From positions 1 through 64,000 of the forward strand of contig NZ_JAVDXN010000014.1 in NCBI RefSeq assembly GCF_031457955.1: a DNA stretch of 64,000 nucleotides, in the 5' to 3' direction. Below, one piece after another: positions 26,495-35,140 of the stretch. Every line of letters starts with the position of its first letter. Position 1 is the first letter of the stretch. The DNA comes from Mixta sp031457955. GTDB taxonomy: Bacteria > Pseudomonadota > Gammaproteobacteria > Enterobacterales > Enterobacteriaceae. The notes under the pieces are model-generated. The model was given only the letters and a program-made list of their open reading frames with translations, made no database searches and was not told the DNA's origin. A program made the position numbers and the translations under genes.

Positions 26495-26599
26495 TCAGTG
26501 CTGGAACAGGCTGAAGGTGCTGCTGTAATAACTGACCATCCAACCTACGTAAACCAACCACACCAGCATCAGTCCGGTTAAACTCATTTTCAATGTCAT
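26495..26599 (-). CDS. 34-aa single-helix membrane peptide
   Basis: Translation MTLKMSLTGLMLVWLVYVGW then MVSYYSSTFSLFQH. There is one hydrophobic helix (about 7-24) with a short polar tail containing aromatic residues. AGGGAAATAAG precedes the ATG, a good ribosome-binding site, and a hairpin follows the stop. It resembles the many enterobacterial small membrane proteins of 30-40 aa in layout, but I do not recognise this one. The region upstream contains a Fur-like site about 275 bases away, too far to assign. Confidence 0.5.
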   Translation of the reverse strand: MTLKMSLTGLMLVWLVYVGWMVSYYSSTFSLFQH

Positions 26600-27000
26600 C
26601 TTATTTCCCTACCCTTGCCGAGGTTTTAACACGTCTGCGGCATACTGTGGCAGAGTCAGAAAAGACTGAACTTGCGGCAGATCAATTAAACCCGTTTCAT
26701 CACAAAAACGGATAAGCCGTGATGATCAATTTTCACCCTCTTAGCGACTTGGCACAGGCCACAAACGCACAATGTTTGCGCTAATGACGGGTGCGCCTTG
26801 TACCGATAGTGCAAAAAATATTCTTTTTTCATCATGCACTTAGCTAATCATGGTTATGATGGTTTTTCATAGATGATAATGATAACTATTGTGATAACAT
26901 CCAGACTCGTTGCAAAAAAGTTGCCATCATATTGCTGTAATTAATATAACTAGTGTGGTTAGCGATACAGCACTATTCCCCCTGATGACAGAGGCTAATC
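26600..27000. promoter_or_regulatory. Intergenic region upstream of the FixJ-like regulator
   Basis: About 400 bases without a gene separate the divergent 34-aa and FixJ-like genes. The right half is A+T-rich and holds a Fur-like site (26875-26893). A good ribosome-binding site AGAGG precedes the regulator ATG. No other element is clear. Confidence 0.4.
26875..26893 (+). promoter_or_regulatory. Fur-box-like site
   Basis: GATAATGATAACTATTGTG matches 15 of 19 positions of the Fur consensus GATAATGATAATCATTATC. It lies about 110 bases before the FixJ-like regulator start. It is single and has no iron gene next to it, so the call is tentative. Confidence 0.4.
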
Positions 27001-27621
27001 ATGGATTCTATTGTGTATGTGGTTGACGATGATCATTCGGTTCGGCAATCCCTGGTTAGCCTGCTGACGGCTGAGGATTATCAGGTGGCCGCTTTCGCTT
27101 CTGCACAAACTTTTCTGGCTCACCCTTTTAGCCCAACGCCGGGCTGTTTGATCCTTGATATGAATATGCCGGAGGCGAACGGGTTTGACGTTACCGACGC
27201 GCTGACCCAGCTGGGTTATCTGATCCCGACGATTTTCCTTACCGGCTACGGCACCATTCCGCTGACGGTAAAAGCGATGAAAGCGGGCGCGTATGAGTTT
27301 ATGACCAAGCCCGCCGTTCCGCGCCTGCTGCTGCAGGCAGTCGCCGATGCGCTTAAGCTGGCGGAAAAGAATCTTGCCGCATCGCGGGAAAAGCAGGCGC
27401 TAAGCACCCGCTATGAATCCCTGACGCCGCGCGAACGCGAAGTATTGCAGCTGGCGATTGGCGGGCTGCTGAACAAGCAGATCGCCACGGCGCTGGGCGT
27501 CAGCGAAATCACCGCTAAGGTGCATAAGCGCCGGGTGATGGAGAAGATGGCGGTACGCTCGCTGACCGATTTAGTCAGAGCCGCCGAGCGCCTGAATATT
27601 GTGAAAACCGGCAGCCGCTAG
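27001..27621 (+). CDS. FixJ/NarL-type response regulator
   Basis: 206 aa. The N-terminal receiver has the acidic pocket VVDDD, the phospho-acceptor Asp53 (CLILDMNMPEANG), a Thr switch (FLTGYG) and Lys (MTKPA). The C-terminal LuxR-type helix-turn-helix is LTPREREVLQLAIGGLLNKQ followed by IATALGVSEITAKVHKRRVM. It closely follows the FixJ/TodT/StyR layout. It faces, tail to tail with a 24-base gap, the large histidine kinase gene, so that kinase is its likely partner (inference). Confidence 0.88.
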   Translation: MDSIVYVVDDDHSVRQSLVSLLTAEDYQVAAFASAQTFLAHPFSPTPGCLILDMNMPEANGFDVTDALTQLGYLIPTIFLTGYGTIPLTVKAMKAGAYEFMTKPAVPRLLLQAVADALKLAEKNLAASREKQALSTRYESLTPREREVLQLAIGGLLNKQIATALGVSEITAKVHKRRVMEKMAVRSLTDLVRAAERLNIVKTGSR

Positions 27622-27645
27622 CCTGCTGGCGGCATCATCCGGCGT

Positions 27646-30600
27646 TCAGTTCTCGCTCTCGCTCTCGGTCGGCAGCGTAAAGGTAAACAAACTGCCGTAC
27701 GGCTGGCGACATTCGGCGGTGAGCTCGCCGCGATGTTTTTCAATAATGCCATAGCTGATGGTCAGCCCCATTCCCATGCCCTGCGCTTTCGTGGTGTAAA
27801 ACGAATCAAACAGCCGCGCTTTTACCTCCGGGCAGAGGCCAATGCCGGTGTCAGCAATCTCCAGCCGGATCTTCCCTGCCGTCGGGTTTTCAGAACTCAC
27901 GGTGAGCACGCGCGCGCGCTGGTGAATATCTGACATCGCGTCAATGGCGTTCATCACCAGATTCAGCAGCACCTGCTGGATCTGCACGCTGTCGCCATAA
28001 ATAAACGCCGCTTCCGCCTTGAGCGCATACTCCAGCACAATCTGCCGCCGCTCCAGCTCGCTGCGCGAAAGTGCCATAATGTGCCACACCAGATGATGTA
28101 AGTTGACGCGGGCGTAGCCTGAGGTTTGATTGCGGGTTAACGCCTGCAGGCCGCGAATAATATTTCCCGCCCGCTCCCCTTCGCTGATGATCTCTTCCAG
28201 ACTGCTGCGCGCGTTGCTTAACATGGCCGGTTCGCGGCTTAGCCAGCGCAGGCTGGCGCCCGCATTGGCGACAATCGACATCAGCGGCTGATTAATTTCA
28301 TGCGCAATCGAGGCGGTAAGCTGCCCGACGGTGGTTGCACGCGAGACGCGCGCCAGATCCGCCTGCGCCACGCGCACCGCATCTTCCGACTGCCGTCGGG
28401 CGGTGACGTCGGTAATGGTGCCGAAATATTCATCGATATCGCAGCCCTCGCCGACCGGATTGCCGACACCCAAAATATAGCGACAGCTGCCGTCCGAACG
28501 GAAAATACGGAACTCGGCGCGCATGGAAACGCCGTTGTGGACGCTTGCCGTGACCAGCGCGCTGATGCGCGGATGATCTTCCGGATGTACCCGCTGTAAA
28601 AAATCCACCATCGAAAGCGTGTGCTGGCTGGCCGGCAGGCCGAGGATCCGGGCGTACTCGTCGGAAACGGACATCAAATCCTGCTTTAGCTCCCAGCGCC
28701 AGGTGCCGGTGTTACTGATCTTTTCGCCCAGCATCAGCGACGTCTGACTGGCGCGCAGCTCTTTCTCTATCCGCCCGCGCTGAATATTCTCTTCCAGCAG
28801 TTCGGCATACAGCCGCGCCGTTTCCAGCGATACCGCCGCCTGCGCCGCCAGCATCCTGACGATACGCGAATGCTCGGCGGTAAAAATATCCGGCATCAGA
28901 CGGTTTTCCAGATAAAGCACGCCGACCATTCTTGCCTGCTTGTACATCGGCACGCACATCACCGCCGCGCCGGAGGTGACCAGATAGGCGTCCTGGCTGA
29001 ACGGGCTGAAGGTTTCCGGCTTGCCGGTGCGAATCTCCTGGCCGGTACGCATCACGGCGGCCAGCACCGACAGCGGCATATTGGTTGCCGTTGGTCGTTC
29101 TTTGACGATACGCACCTTCACGCCATCGGAAGTGGTTTCCGCCCATGCCTGGATTTCCGGCAGATGGTTATCCAGAATGCGGATCAGCAGCCCGCGCTGC
29201 GCGCCCGCACGCTCCAGCAGCATCGTCATCAGAATATTGATCAACCGATCAAGGTTGATCTCTTCCGTCATGGCGCGTACCGCGCGCAGCACGCTCTCCA
29301 GATCGCGGATCGCCTCATTCTGGGCAAAGGCGATGGTGTCGTAAGGCGTGCTCTGCACCGATGGCGCCAGATGCGGCCAGAGCCGCTCCAGCTGCCGCAG
29401 TTTAGCCAGCGCTCCCCATCGGCGCCAGGCGGCAAATGCCCCTTTGAAATAGGCGTCTGACGCCACCTGCCAGCCGCAGGCTTTGGCAAAATGGCCGGCC
29501 AGCTCGTGTGCCAGCCCGTTAATCGGATGAAACTCCGCCTCGCCGGAGAGCCGGATCGCCGTTTCATACTGCTCGACGGCCTGCCCATTACGCTGCTCCA
29601 GGCGCGCCAGCTCCGCGGCAATCAGCGCGGCCTTATCGGCAAAGGTGGCAGGATTATGCTGCGCCCACTGATTAATGGTTTCATAGTGCGTCAGCAGTGC
29701 CTGGCGGTGCGCGCTGCTGAACGTTTCTGGCGTCAGCGGCAGCGTCAGCGTCAACGCGCTGTAAAAGTGATAATCCAGCAGATGCAGATAGCCCGGCACC
29801 GCATAGGTCAGCGCGCCAGCCTCGGCAAGCGCACGGCTGGCCTGTGGATATTCGCCCGCCAGGAAATGGGACATGCCGCGATACAGCCAGAACCAAAAGC
29901 GCGTCAGCGCAATCGGCGCGCGACCATTCTCTGGGGCGATCAGCGCATCAGGAAGCACTTCCTCGCCGCTAAAGTGCGCCGACGAGGGATTACGCAGATG
30001 CGTCACATACAGCCGCTGGATCAGCAGCAGCACCTCGACATCGGGAAAGCGCAGCTTACGAATAAAGCTCAGCCCGCGTTCAAGGGTGGTCAGCATGCCG
30101 TCCAGGTGATCGCCGCGCGTGAGAAAATTCATGGTTTGGTGACGAATAATAAAACAGGCGACGGTCAGATCGCCGTGATCGACCGCGACGGTGAAGCAGT
30201 TTTTGGCATGCGCCACGGTTTGACTCAGCGGCTCTACCCAGGCGCTGGCGAGATCCAGCGCCAGCAGCGTGCGCCCGCGAAAGCGATGAAACGGATGCTG
30301 CATCACCAGATCGCATCCCAGCAGGCTGTATTGCAGGCCCTGCGGATAAGCATCGTAACGCCGCCCCAGCAGCACGCCATACCAGCCGAGCGCGGTGGTG
30401 GATGCGCCGCACAGCCCGCGATCGAGCGTCATCTCCAGCACCTGACAGAGTATTAAAAAATGCAGGCGCGGGCTGGCGAACGCGGCGAACATGCTGGCGC
30501 TGATCATCAGGTTCATAATGGCTTCTGCTTCGCCATCTTCCACCATCGGTAACGTGCGAAATAGAGCAAGATCGCCGCCGATGCGCGCCTCAAGCGCCTG

Positions 30601-33198
30601 ACGCGCCGCCAGGCATTGTCGATCGTCGGTATCGCGGCTCAGATGGATACCAAACACCGCCAGCCAGGCCAGCGCGGTCTCCAGCGCCAGCGCCATATTC
30701 GACTGGCGCATATGCACTTCCGCCAGCATACCGGCCGCCAGCGCTTTTTGCTCGCGGCTGCCGGGCATACTCATTAGCTGGTTACAGAGCGTCAGCGTCG
30801 CAGGCAGGTTGCCCTGTAAAAATTCGCACTCCGCCTGCTGGAAGTCGAGCATAAAGGCGTCATCCGATGCGGGCTGCGGCGCATCCGGCTGTAGTGTTTT
30901 CGCCGTGCGCAGATAGCGCACCGCCGAAGCGTAATCACCGGTGCTTTTAGCGCGTTGCGCGGCGCGACAGCAAACGGCGCGATAGCGATCGCGATCCGGG
31001 GTAGTACGCAGATCGTCGATGGCGCAGGTAATATGGTGCACCGCCAGAAACAGCGTGTCGTTGTTATCGTGTTGGCTTAGCGTATCGGTTAGCTGACGGG
31101 CGGCGGCAACGTTAAGCCGACAAATCTCTTCCGGCTCCAGCAGCGCCTGCGCCGCCTTATGCAGGCGATCGTGCGTAAACGCATACTCATCTCCGGCAAG
31201 GGTAATCAGGCGCGCGGCGATGGCGGGCTGGAGCTGTTCCCGCAGGCAGTTGAGCGAAATATTCTGTAGCTGGCTGAGCAGCGCCAGCTTGCCGCTGCCG
31301 CCGACGCTGGCGAAACAGCCGAGCAGCTTGCGCGTCGGCAACGGCAGTTCAGCCAGCTGCTGAAGCATCAGGCTGGTAACGTTTTCGGTATAGTTACGCG
31401 CCCGAATCGCCGCCAGGTCGTAATGCCATTTGCCGTGCTGCGGATGGTGGATAACCAGGCCATCCTGCACGATACGGCGAAAAAATTCATGGACAAACAG
31501 CGGATTGCCGCCGGTTTTCTCATGGATAAGCGCCGCCAGCTCGCTCAGGCCTGCGGCGCGCGTTTGAAACAGCTCGGCCAGCCAGCGCGCTATCGCTTTA
31601 ACGCCGAGCGGCTGCGGCCTGATTTCCACCAGGTGACCGGCGGCGGCGCGCAGTCCCGTCAGCTGTGGCTCAGCGCCGCTTTCCGCATCGCAGTGCGACA
31701 TCACCATCAGCAGCGGCAGCGCCGCGCTGTTTTCCGCCAGATACTCCAGCAGCTGTAAACTGGCCTGATCGAGCCAGTGAATATCATCGATAATCAGCAC
31801 CAGCGGACGCCCCGGCGTGGCAAACGCCGTCACCAGGCAGTGCGCCATCTGATTAAAACGCAGGCGCGCATCGGCAGAGTGCATATCGGCAGGCAACAGC
31901 GGCTTGCTTGCCAGCAGCAGCCCCAGCTCCGGCACCAGATTCACCGCCAGCCCGACATGGCTTCCCAGCGCCTGACGCAGTCGCATTTTCCACCCGCTGA
32001 CTTCAACCGCGCCCAGACCGAGCAGGTAAAGCGTCAGCGAGCGAAAGGCGGCGGCGATCGCCGCATAGGGCAGCACCGGCGAATATTGATCGGCCTTGCC
32101 GACGGCGAGCAGCGCCGGTTTATGCTGAATTTTTTTTAACGCTGAGGCGATTAACGAGGATTTACCGCTACCCTGCGGCCCGCTAACGATAGCCAGCGCG
32201 GAACGGTTCACCGCGGCAACCCGCTCAAAAGCGGCCAGCAGTTGCCCTTCCTGCGGATGATGTAGATAAAGGTTATCCGTCAGCCAGCGGGCGGGAACGC
32301 GATCCTGTAGTCCTGGCGTAAACGCCGCGATCTCTTGCTGTGGCGAAAGGGTCGCCTGGCAGCGGCGCAGATCGGCGATAAGTCCGCTCACGGTCTGGTA
32401 ACGATTGGCGGGCGATTTTTCCAGCAGGCGCAAAATAATCACGGAAAGCATTGGCGGGATCGCGGCGCACAGCTGATGAGGCGGCCGGGGCGCAGAGGCG
32501 ATATGGTGATGCGCCCACTCCGCCTGCCCGCCTTCGCTGAGATCAAAAGGCAGCGAGCCGGTCAGCAGCTCATAGAGCACAATACCCAGGCTGTAGAGAT
32601 CGCTGCGGCTGTCCACCGCGTCACGGGTGCGCGTGGTGTGTTCCGGCGACATATAGGCCAGCGTCCCGCCGGAGACATTCAGGCGCGTCTGCGCAGCGCT
32701 TTCAGCGGTGACGGTGAGGCCAAATCCGCCCAACCGCCATTCGCCGTCGGGATCGATAAAAAAGTTGCCCGGCTTGATATCGTTATGAATCAATCCCAGC
32801 GCGTGCATCTGCCGCAGCGGCTGACAGAGGCGCACCGCCTGCGCTAAAAAATCGGCAATCGCGCTGATTCTGACTCGCGCCAGCGTTTTAAAAGCAAAAG
32901 AGGCGTAGACCAACGCGTAACGACCGTGATGCAGCGTCGCGCCGATCGGCATTACCGCCCAGTCATGGGTGAGCTGCGCGCGCAGCGAAAACTCATTTTT
33001 CAGCAGCGGGATCGCCTGAAACGCGCTCTCTTCGCTGGCCGCGCTGGCGATGATAAAGGGGTCCGCGCCATGCAGCGGCTGGCAAAGCGTCCAGGCAATC
33101 GGGCCTTCCTGCGCCAGCGGCGTGAAAATAATGTCATCGCTTAAGGCGAAAACTTCGGCGTCCATCATTTTTCCGGCGTCGGAAAGTTTCTCGCTCAT
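27646..33198 (-). CDS. 1850-aa pseudokinase / AAA-ATPase / GAF / PAS / sensor histidine kinase
   Basis: Domain order: Ser/Thr-kinase-like (about 20-290) with HNDIKPGN and YMSPE but LGGFGL where DFG is expected, and no clear VAIK lysine; AAA-type ATPase with Walker A GPQGSGKSS (near 345) and Walker B VLIIDDIHWLDQ; a long helical TPR-like region (about 640-1290); GAF (about 1300-1450); PAS (about 1485-1595); HisKA with the phospho-His in SIAHEINQPL; and a HATPase domain with N box VLLNLVMNAIDAM. It is cytoplasmic, with no membrane helices. It starts at an ATGA overlap with the receiver gene. It probably senses an internal cue through GAF/PAS or the ATPase and phosphorylates one or both adjacent regulators. 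Confidence 0.88.
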   Translation of the reverse strand: MSEKLSDAGKMMDAEVFALSDDIIFTPLAQEGPIAWTLCQPLHGADPFIIASAASEESAFQAIPLLKNEFSLRAQLTHDWAVMPIGATLHHGRYALVYASFAFKTLARVRISAIADFLAQAVRLCQPLRQMHALGLIHNDIKPGNFFIDPDGEWRLGGFGLTVTAESAAQTRLNVSGGTLAYMSPEHTTRTRDAVDSRSDLYSLGIVLYELLTGSLPFDLSEGGQAEWAHHHIASAPRPPHQLCAAIPPMLSVIILRLLEKSPANRYQTVSGLIADLRRCQATLSPQQEIAAFTPGLQDRVPARWLTDNLYLHHPQEGQLLAAFERVAAVNRSALAIVSGPQGSGKSSLIASALKKIQHKPALLAVGKADQYSPVLPYAAIAAAFRSLTLYLLGLGAVEVSGWKMRLRQALGSHVGLAVNLVPELGLLLASKPLLPADMHSADARLRFNQMAHCLVTAFATPGRPLVLIIDDIHWLDQASLQLLEYLAENSAALPLLMVMSHCDAESGAEPQLTGLRAAAGHLVEIRPQPLGVKAIARWLAELFQTRAAGLSELAALIHEKTGGNPLFVHEFFRRIVQDGLVIHHPQHGKWHYDLAAIRARNYTENVTSLMLQQLAELPLPTRKLLGCFASVGGSGKLALLSQLQNISLNCLREQLQPAIAARLITLAGDEYAFTHDRLHKAAQALLEPEEICRLNVAAARQLTDTLSQHDNNDTLFLAVHHITCAIDDLRTTPDRDRYRAVCCRAAQRAKSTGDYASAVRYLRTAKTLQPDAPQPASDDAFMLDFQQAECEFLQGNLPATLTLCNQLMSMPGSREQKALAAGMLAEVHMRQSNMALALETALAWLAVFGIHLSRDTDDRQCLAARQALEARIGGDLALFRTLPMVEDGEAEAIMNLMISASMFAAFASPRLHFLILCQVLEMTLDRGLCGASTTALGWYGVLLGRRYDAYPQGLQYSLLGCDLVMQHPFHRFRGRTLLALDLASAWVEPLSQTVAHAKNCFTVAVDHGDLTVACFIIRHQTMNFLTRGDHLDGMLTTLERGLSFIRKLRFPDVEVLLLIQRLYVTHLRNPSSAHFSGEEVLPDALIAPENGRAPIALTRFWFWLYRGMSHFLAGEYPQASRALAEAGALTYAVPGYLHLLDYHFYSALTLTLPLTPETFSSAHRQALLTHYETINQWAQHNPATFADKAALIAAELARLEQRNGQAVEQYETAIRLSGEAEFHPINGLAHELAGHFAKACGWQVASDAYFKGAFAAWRRWGALAKLRQLERLWPHLAPSVQSTPYDTIAFAQNEAIRDLESVLRAVRAMTEEINLDRLINILMTMLLERAGAQRGLLIRILDNHLPEIQAWAETTSDGVKVRIVKERPTATNMPLSVLAAVMRTGQEIRTGKPETFSPFSQDAYLVTSGAAVMCVPMYKQARMVGVLYLENRLMPDIFTAEHSRIVRMLAAQAAVSLETARLYAELLEENIQRGRIEKELRASQTSLMLGEKISNTGTWRWELKQDLMSVSDEYARILGLPASQHTLSMVDFLQRVHPEDHPRISALVTASVHNGVSMRAEFRIFRSDGSCRYILGVGNPVGEGCDIDEYFGTITDVTARRQSEDAVRVAQADLARVSRATTVGQLTASIAHEINQPLMSIVANAGASLRWLSREPAMLSNARSSLEEIISEGERAGNIIRGLQALTRNQTSGYARVNLHHLVWHIMALSRSELERRQIVLEYALKAEAAFIYGDSVQIQQVLLNLVMNAIDAMSDIHQRARVLTVSSENPTAGKIRLEIADTGIGLCPEVKARLFDSFYTTKAQGMGMGLTISYGIIEKHRGELTAECRQPYGSLFTFTLPTESESEN

Positions 33199-33581
33199 CG
33201 GCGCTCCTCGCGGGCAGAGAGTTCACGACGAATATAATCCAGCAGCGTATCCACGTTAATCGGTTTACGTAAAAAGGTGACCGCGCCGAGGTTAATGGCG
33301 TACCACAGCATGTTTTCATCGCCGTGACCGGAGATAAAAATCACCGGCGGCGGAGTGGTTTGCGCAATCAGCTGACGATAAAGCTCCAGACCGCTCATGC
33401 CCTTTAGTTTGACATCCAGAATAAGCAGCGCCGCGTCGGCCCGCGCGTTGTCATCCTGCAGAAACGCCTCCGCAGATTCAAACGCCTCGGTTTCGTAACC
33501 GTCCGACTGCAATAAATTGCATAGCCCGCTGCGCACGGAAGGTTCATCGTCAACAATGACAATGCACGGTGACAGCCTCAT
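33195..33581 (-). CDS. Single-domain response regulator (CheY-like receiver)
   Basis: 128 aa, receiver only, with no output domain. It has VIVDDEPS at the N-terminus, the acceptor Asp56 (LLILDVKLKG), the Ser switch (FISGHGDE) and the conserved Lys (FLRKPI). It overlaps the start of the 1850-aa kinase by four bases, so the two are co-translated. It could be a phosphate sink or relay between the kinase and the FixJ-like regulator at 27.0 kb. Confidence 0.87.
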   Translation of the reverse strand: MRLSPCIVIVDDEPSVRSGLCNLLQSDGYETEAFESAEAFLQDDNARADAALLILDVKLKGMSGLELYRQLIAQTTPPPVIFISGHGDENMLWYAINLGAVTFLRKPINVDTLLDYIRRELSAREERR

Positions 33582-33629
33582 GCGGTGATCCCCTGTCTGA
33601 ATTCACGCGAACGTGAGTGGCGCTCTTTC

Positions 33630-33884
33630 TTAAGGTTTGCTTTCGCCTTCAGGAGGAGGAGTGCCGCTGATTTTAGGCACGCATTCATGACGAAACCATG
33701 CCAGTGTGACCGGTTGACGCTGCATAAGCCGTCGGCATACCGGAATAAGCTGCTCGCCAACCAGCATGCCGAACAGCCCCAGCAGAGCGATAATCGGCGG
33801 CGCTGGCGACTGAACATGCATTGCGCTGTAGATGACACCGGCCAGCAGGCCGGTCGCCAGCGAAACAAGATAAGATTTCAACAT
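33630..33884 (-). CDS. XapX-domain membrane protein 2
   Basis: 84 aa from the ATG at 33884. Two hydrophobic helices hold the XapX pattern (LATGLLAGVIYSAMHVQSPA, PPIIALLGLFGMLVGEQLIP), followed by a longer polar tail ending GTPPPEGESKP. It begins two bases after its paralogue stops, so the two are co-translated. XapX (DUF1427) proteins are small membrane proteins of unknown role that often lie beside isochorismatase-family hydrolases, as here. Confidence 0.8.
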   Translation of the reverse strand: MLKSYLVSLATGLLAGVIYSAMHVQSPAPPIIALLGLFGMLVGEQLIPVCRRLMQRQPVTLAWFRHECVPKISGTPPPEGESKP

Positions 33885-33886
33885 AA

Positions 33887-34096
33887 TCAGCCCGTGCGCG
33901 TATAGAGCGACGTCGCCTGCGTGACGTCGTGAGCGGCGTAAGCCTCCAGCGCCGCGCTGGTCAGCCAGCCGCCAATCAGCATGCCCAACAGCCCCACCAG
34001 CGCAATGGCGGGCGGAGCCGGGGATCGCACTTTCAGCAGTGCATAGAGCAAACCAATAACCACGCCTGCGCCCAGGGAGAGCAGCCCTGCGGTCAT
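33887..34096 (-). CDS. XapX-domain membrane protein 1
   Basis: 69 aa with two helices (LLSLGAGVVIGLLYALLKV and PPAIALVGLLGMLIGGWL) that repeat the motifs of the next gene. GGGAG lies seven bases before the ATG. It sits between the hydrolase (58 bases upstream) and the second XapX gene. A membrane partner for the hydrolase or a small transport pair is possible, but no function is known. Confidence 0.8.
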   Translation of the reverse strand: MTAGLLSLGAGVVIGLLYALLKVRSPAPPAIALVGLLGMLIGGWLTSAALEAYAAHDVTQATSLYTRTG

Positions 34097-34154
34097 GATG
34101 TTTCTCCCTTTTATCGTTGCTGCGGCTGGCCGAACAGGGCCAGCCTGCGGGCAA

Positions 34155-34844
34155 TTATTTGTTGGCCGGAGCCGGTGCCAGCGTGCGATGCGCGCCTTTT
34201 GCGCGAGCTGGGGTTTTATGCACCATGGTGTAGGCGTAATCCACGCCCATGCCGTAAGCGCCGGAGTGCTCTTTAACGATATCCATCACGGCGTTGTAGG
34301 TCTCTTTATGCGCCCAGTCACGCTGCCACTCCAGCATCACCTGCTGCCAGGTCACCGGCACTACGCCCGCCTGGATCATGCGCTGCATAGAGAAGTCGTG
34401 CGCGTCTTTCGAGGTGCCGCCTGAGGCATCCGCCACCATATAGATTTCGTAGTCGCCTTCCAGCATGGCGCACAGGGCAAAGGTGTTGTTGCACACTTCG
34501 GTCCACAGACCGGCGACCACCACCTTTTTCTTGCCGTTTTTCGCCAGCGCATCGCGGACTTTCTGGTCGTCCCAGGAGTTCATTGAGGTACGTTCCAGAA
34601 TGTCATGCTCCGGGAACACGTCCAGCAGCTCCGGGAAGGTATTACCGGAAAAACTCTCGGTTTCCACCGTGGTGATGGTGGTGGGAATGTTAAAGACTTT
34701 GGCCGCTTTCGCCAGGCCCACAACGTTGTTTTTCAATACCTGGCGGTCGATGGACTGGACGCCGAATGCCATTTGCGGCTGTTGATCAATAAAAATCAGC
34801 TGGCTGTTTTCAGGCGTCAGAACTTCAAGCTTAGCGTTGGTCAT
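34155..34844 (-). CDS. Isochorismatase-family hydrolase, YcaC-like
   Basis: 229 aa from the ATG at 34844; a second ATG twelve bases upstream is possible. The cysteine-hydrolase fold is indicated by LIFIDQQPQMAFG (catalytic Asp) and VVAGLWTEVCNNTFAL with the nucleophilic Cys. These features and the length fit YcaC-type hydrolases, whose substrate is unknown. It is first of a leftward run with two XapX genes, a receiver and the large kinase, all close together, so it may be an operon reporting on or responding to its substrate. Confidence 0.82.
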   Translation of the reverse strand: MTNAKLEVLTPENSQLIFIDQQPQMAFGVQSIDRQVLKNNVVGLAKAAKVFNIPTTITTVETESFSGNTFPELLDVFPEHDILERTSMNSWDDQKVRDALAKNGKKKVVVAGLWTEVCNNTFALCAMLEGDYEIYMVADASGGTSKDAHDFSMQRMIQAGVVPVTWQQVMLEWQRDWAHKETYNAVMDIVKEHSGAYGMGVDYAYTMVHKTPARAKGAHRTLAPAPANK

Positions 34845-35002
34845 GAGAATACCCATTTGAGGTTTAAGTAAAAGAGTCCGCGCAACGGCATGCGGAAAAC
34901 GTGCTGACAGCCGGTACAGTCATCAGATAGAAGGCTGAGCTGCGCTGTCGGAGTGAATAGTAAGAGGGGTTGGCGGGGCGGGCTATTATCTCTGTGTATA
35001 AC

Positions 35003-35016
35003 TATACGTTCGTATA
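35003..35016. promoter_or_regulatory. Palindrome in the divergent hydrolase/amidohydrolase promoter
   Basis: TATACG-TT-CGTATA is a perfect palindrome in the A+T-rich centre of the 296-base divergent region. It could be an operator for a dimeric regulator, or overlap a -10 element (TATAAT reads at 35013). The FixJ-like regulator is a candidate binder (inference). Confidence 0.4.
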
Positions 35017-35140
35017 ATAGACGCTGCTTTCCACAGCCGACCATAATCCTGGCAACTTCCGTGTACTGCTCTGCCTGAGCAGCGCGCCCTTTTGTCCGGC
35101 GGTTTTTCGCCTTTGCCGGACGTTTCAGACAGGAGGATCT

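Noticed and set aside
33578..33868. A 96-codon frame over the XapX genes
   Set aside because: The other frame has two clear XapX proteins with good starts; this one is Arg/Cys/Trp-rich as in shadow frames.
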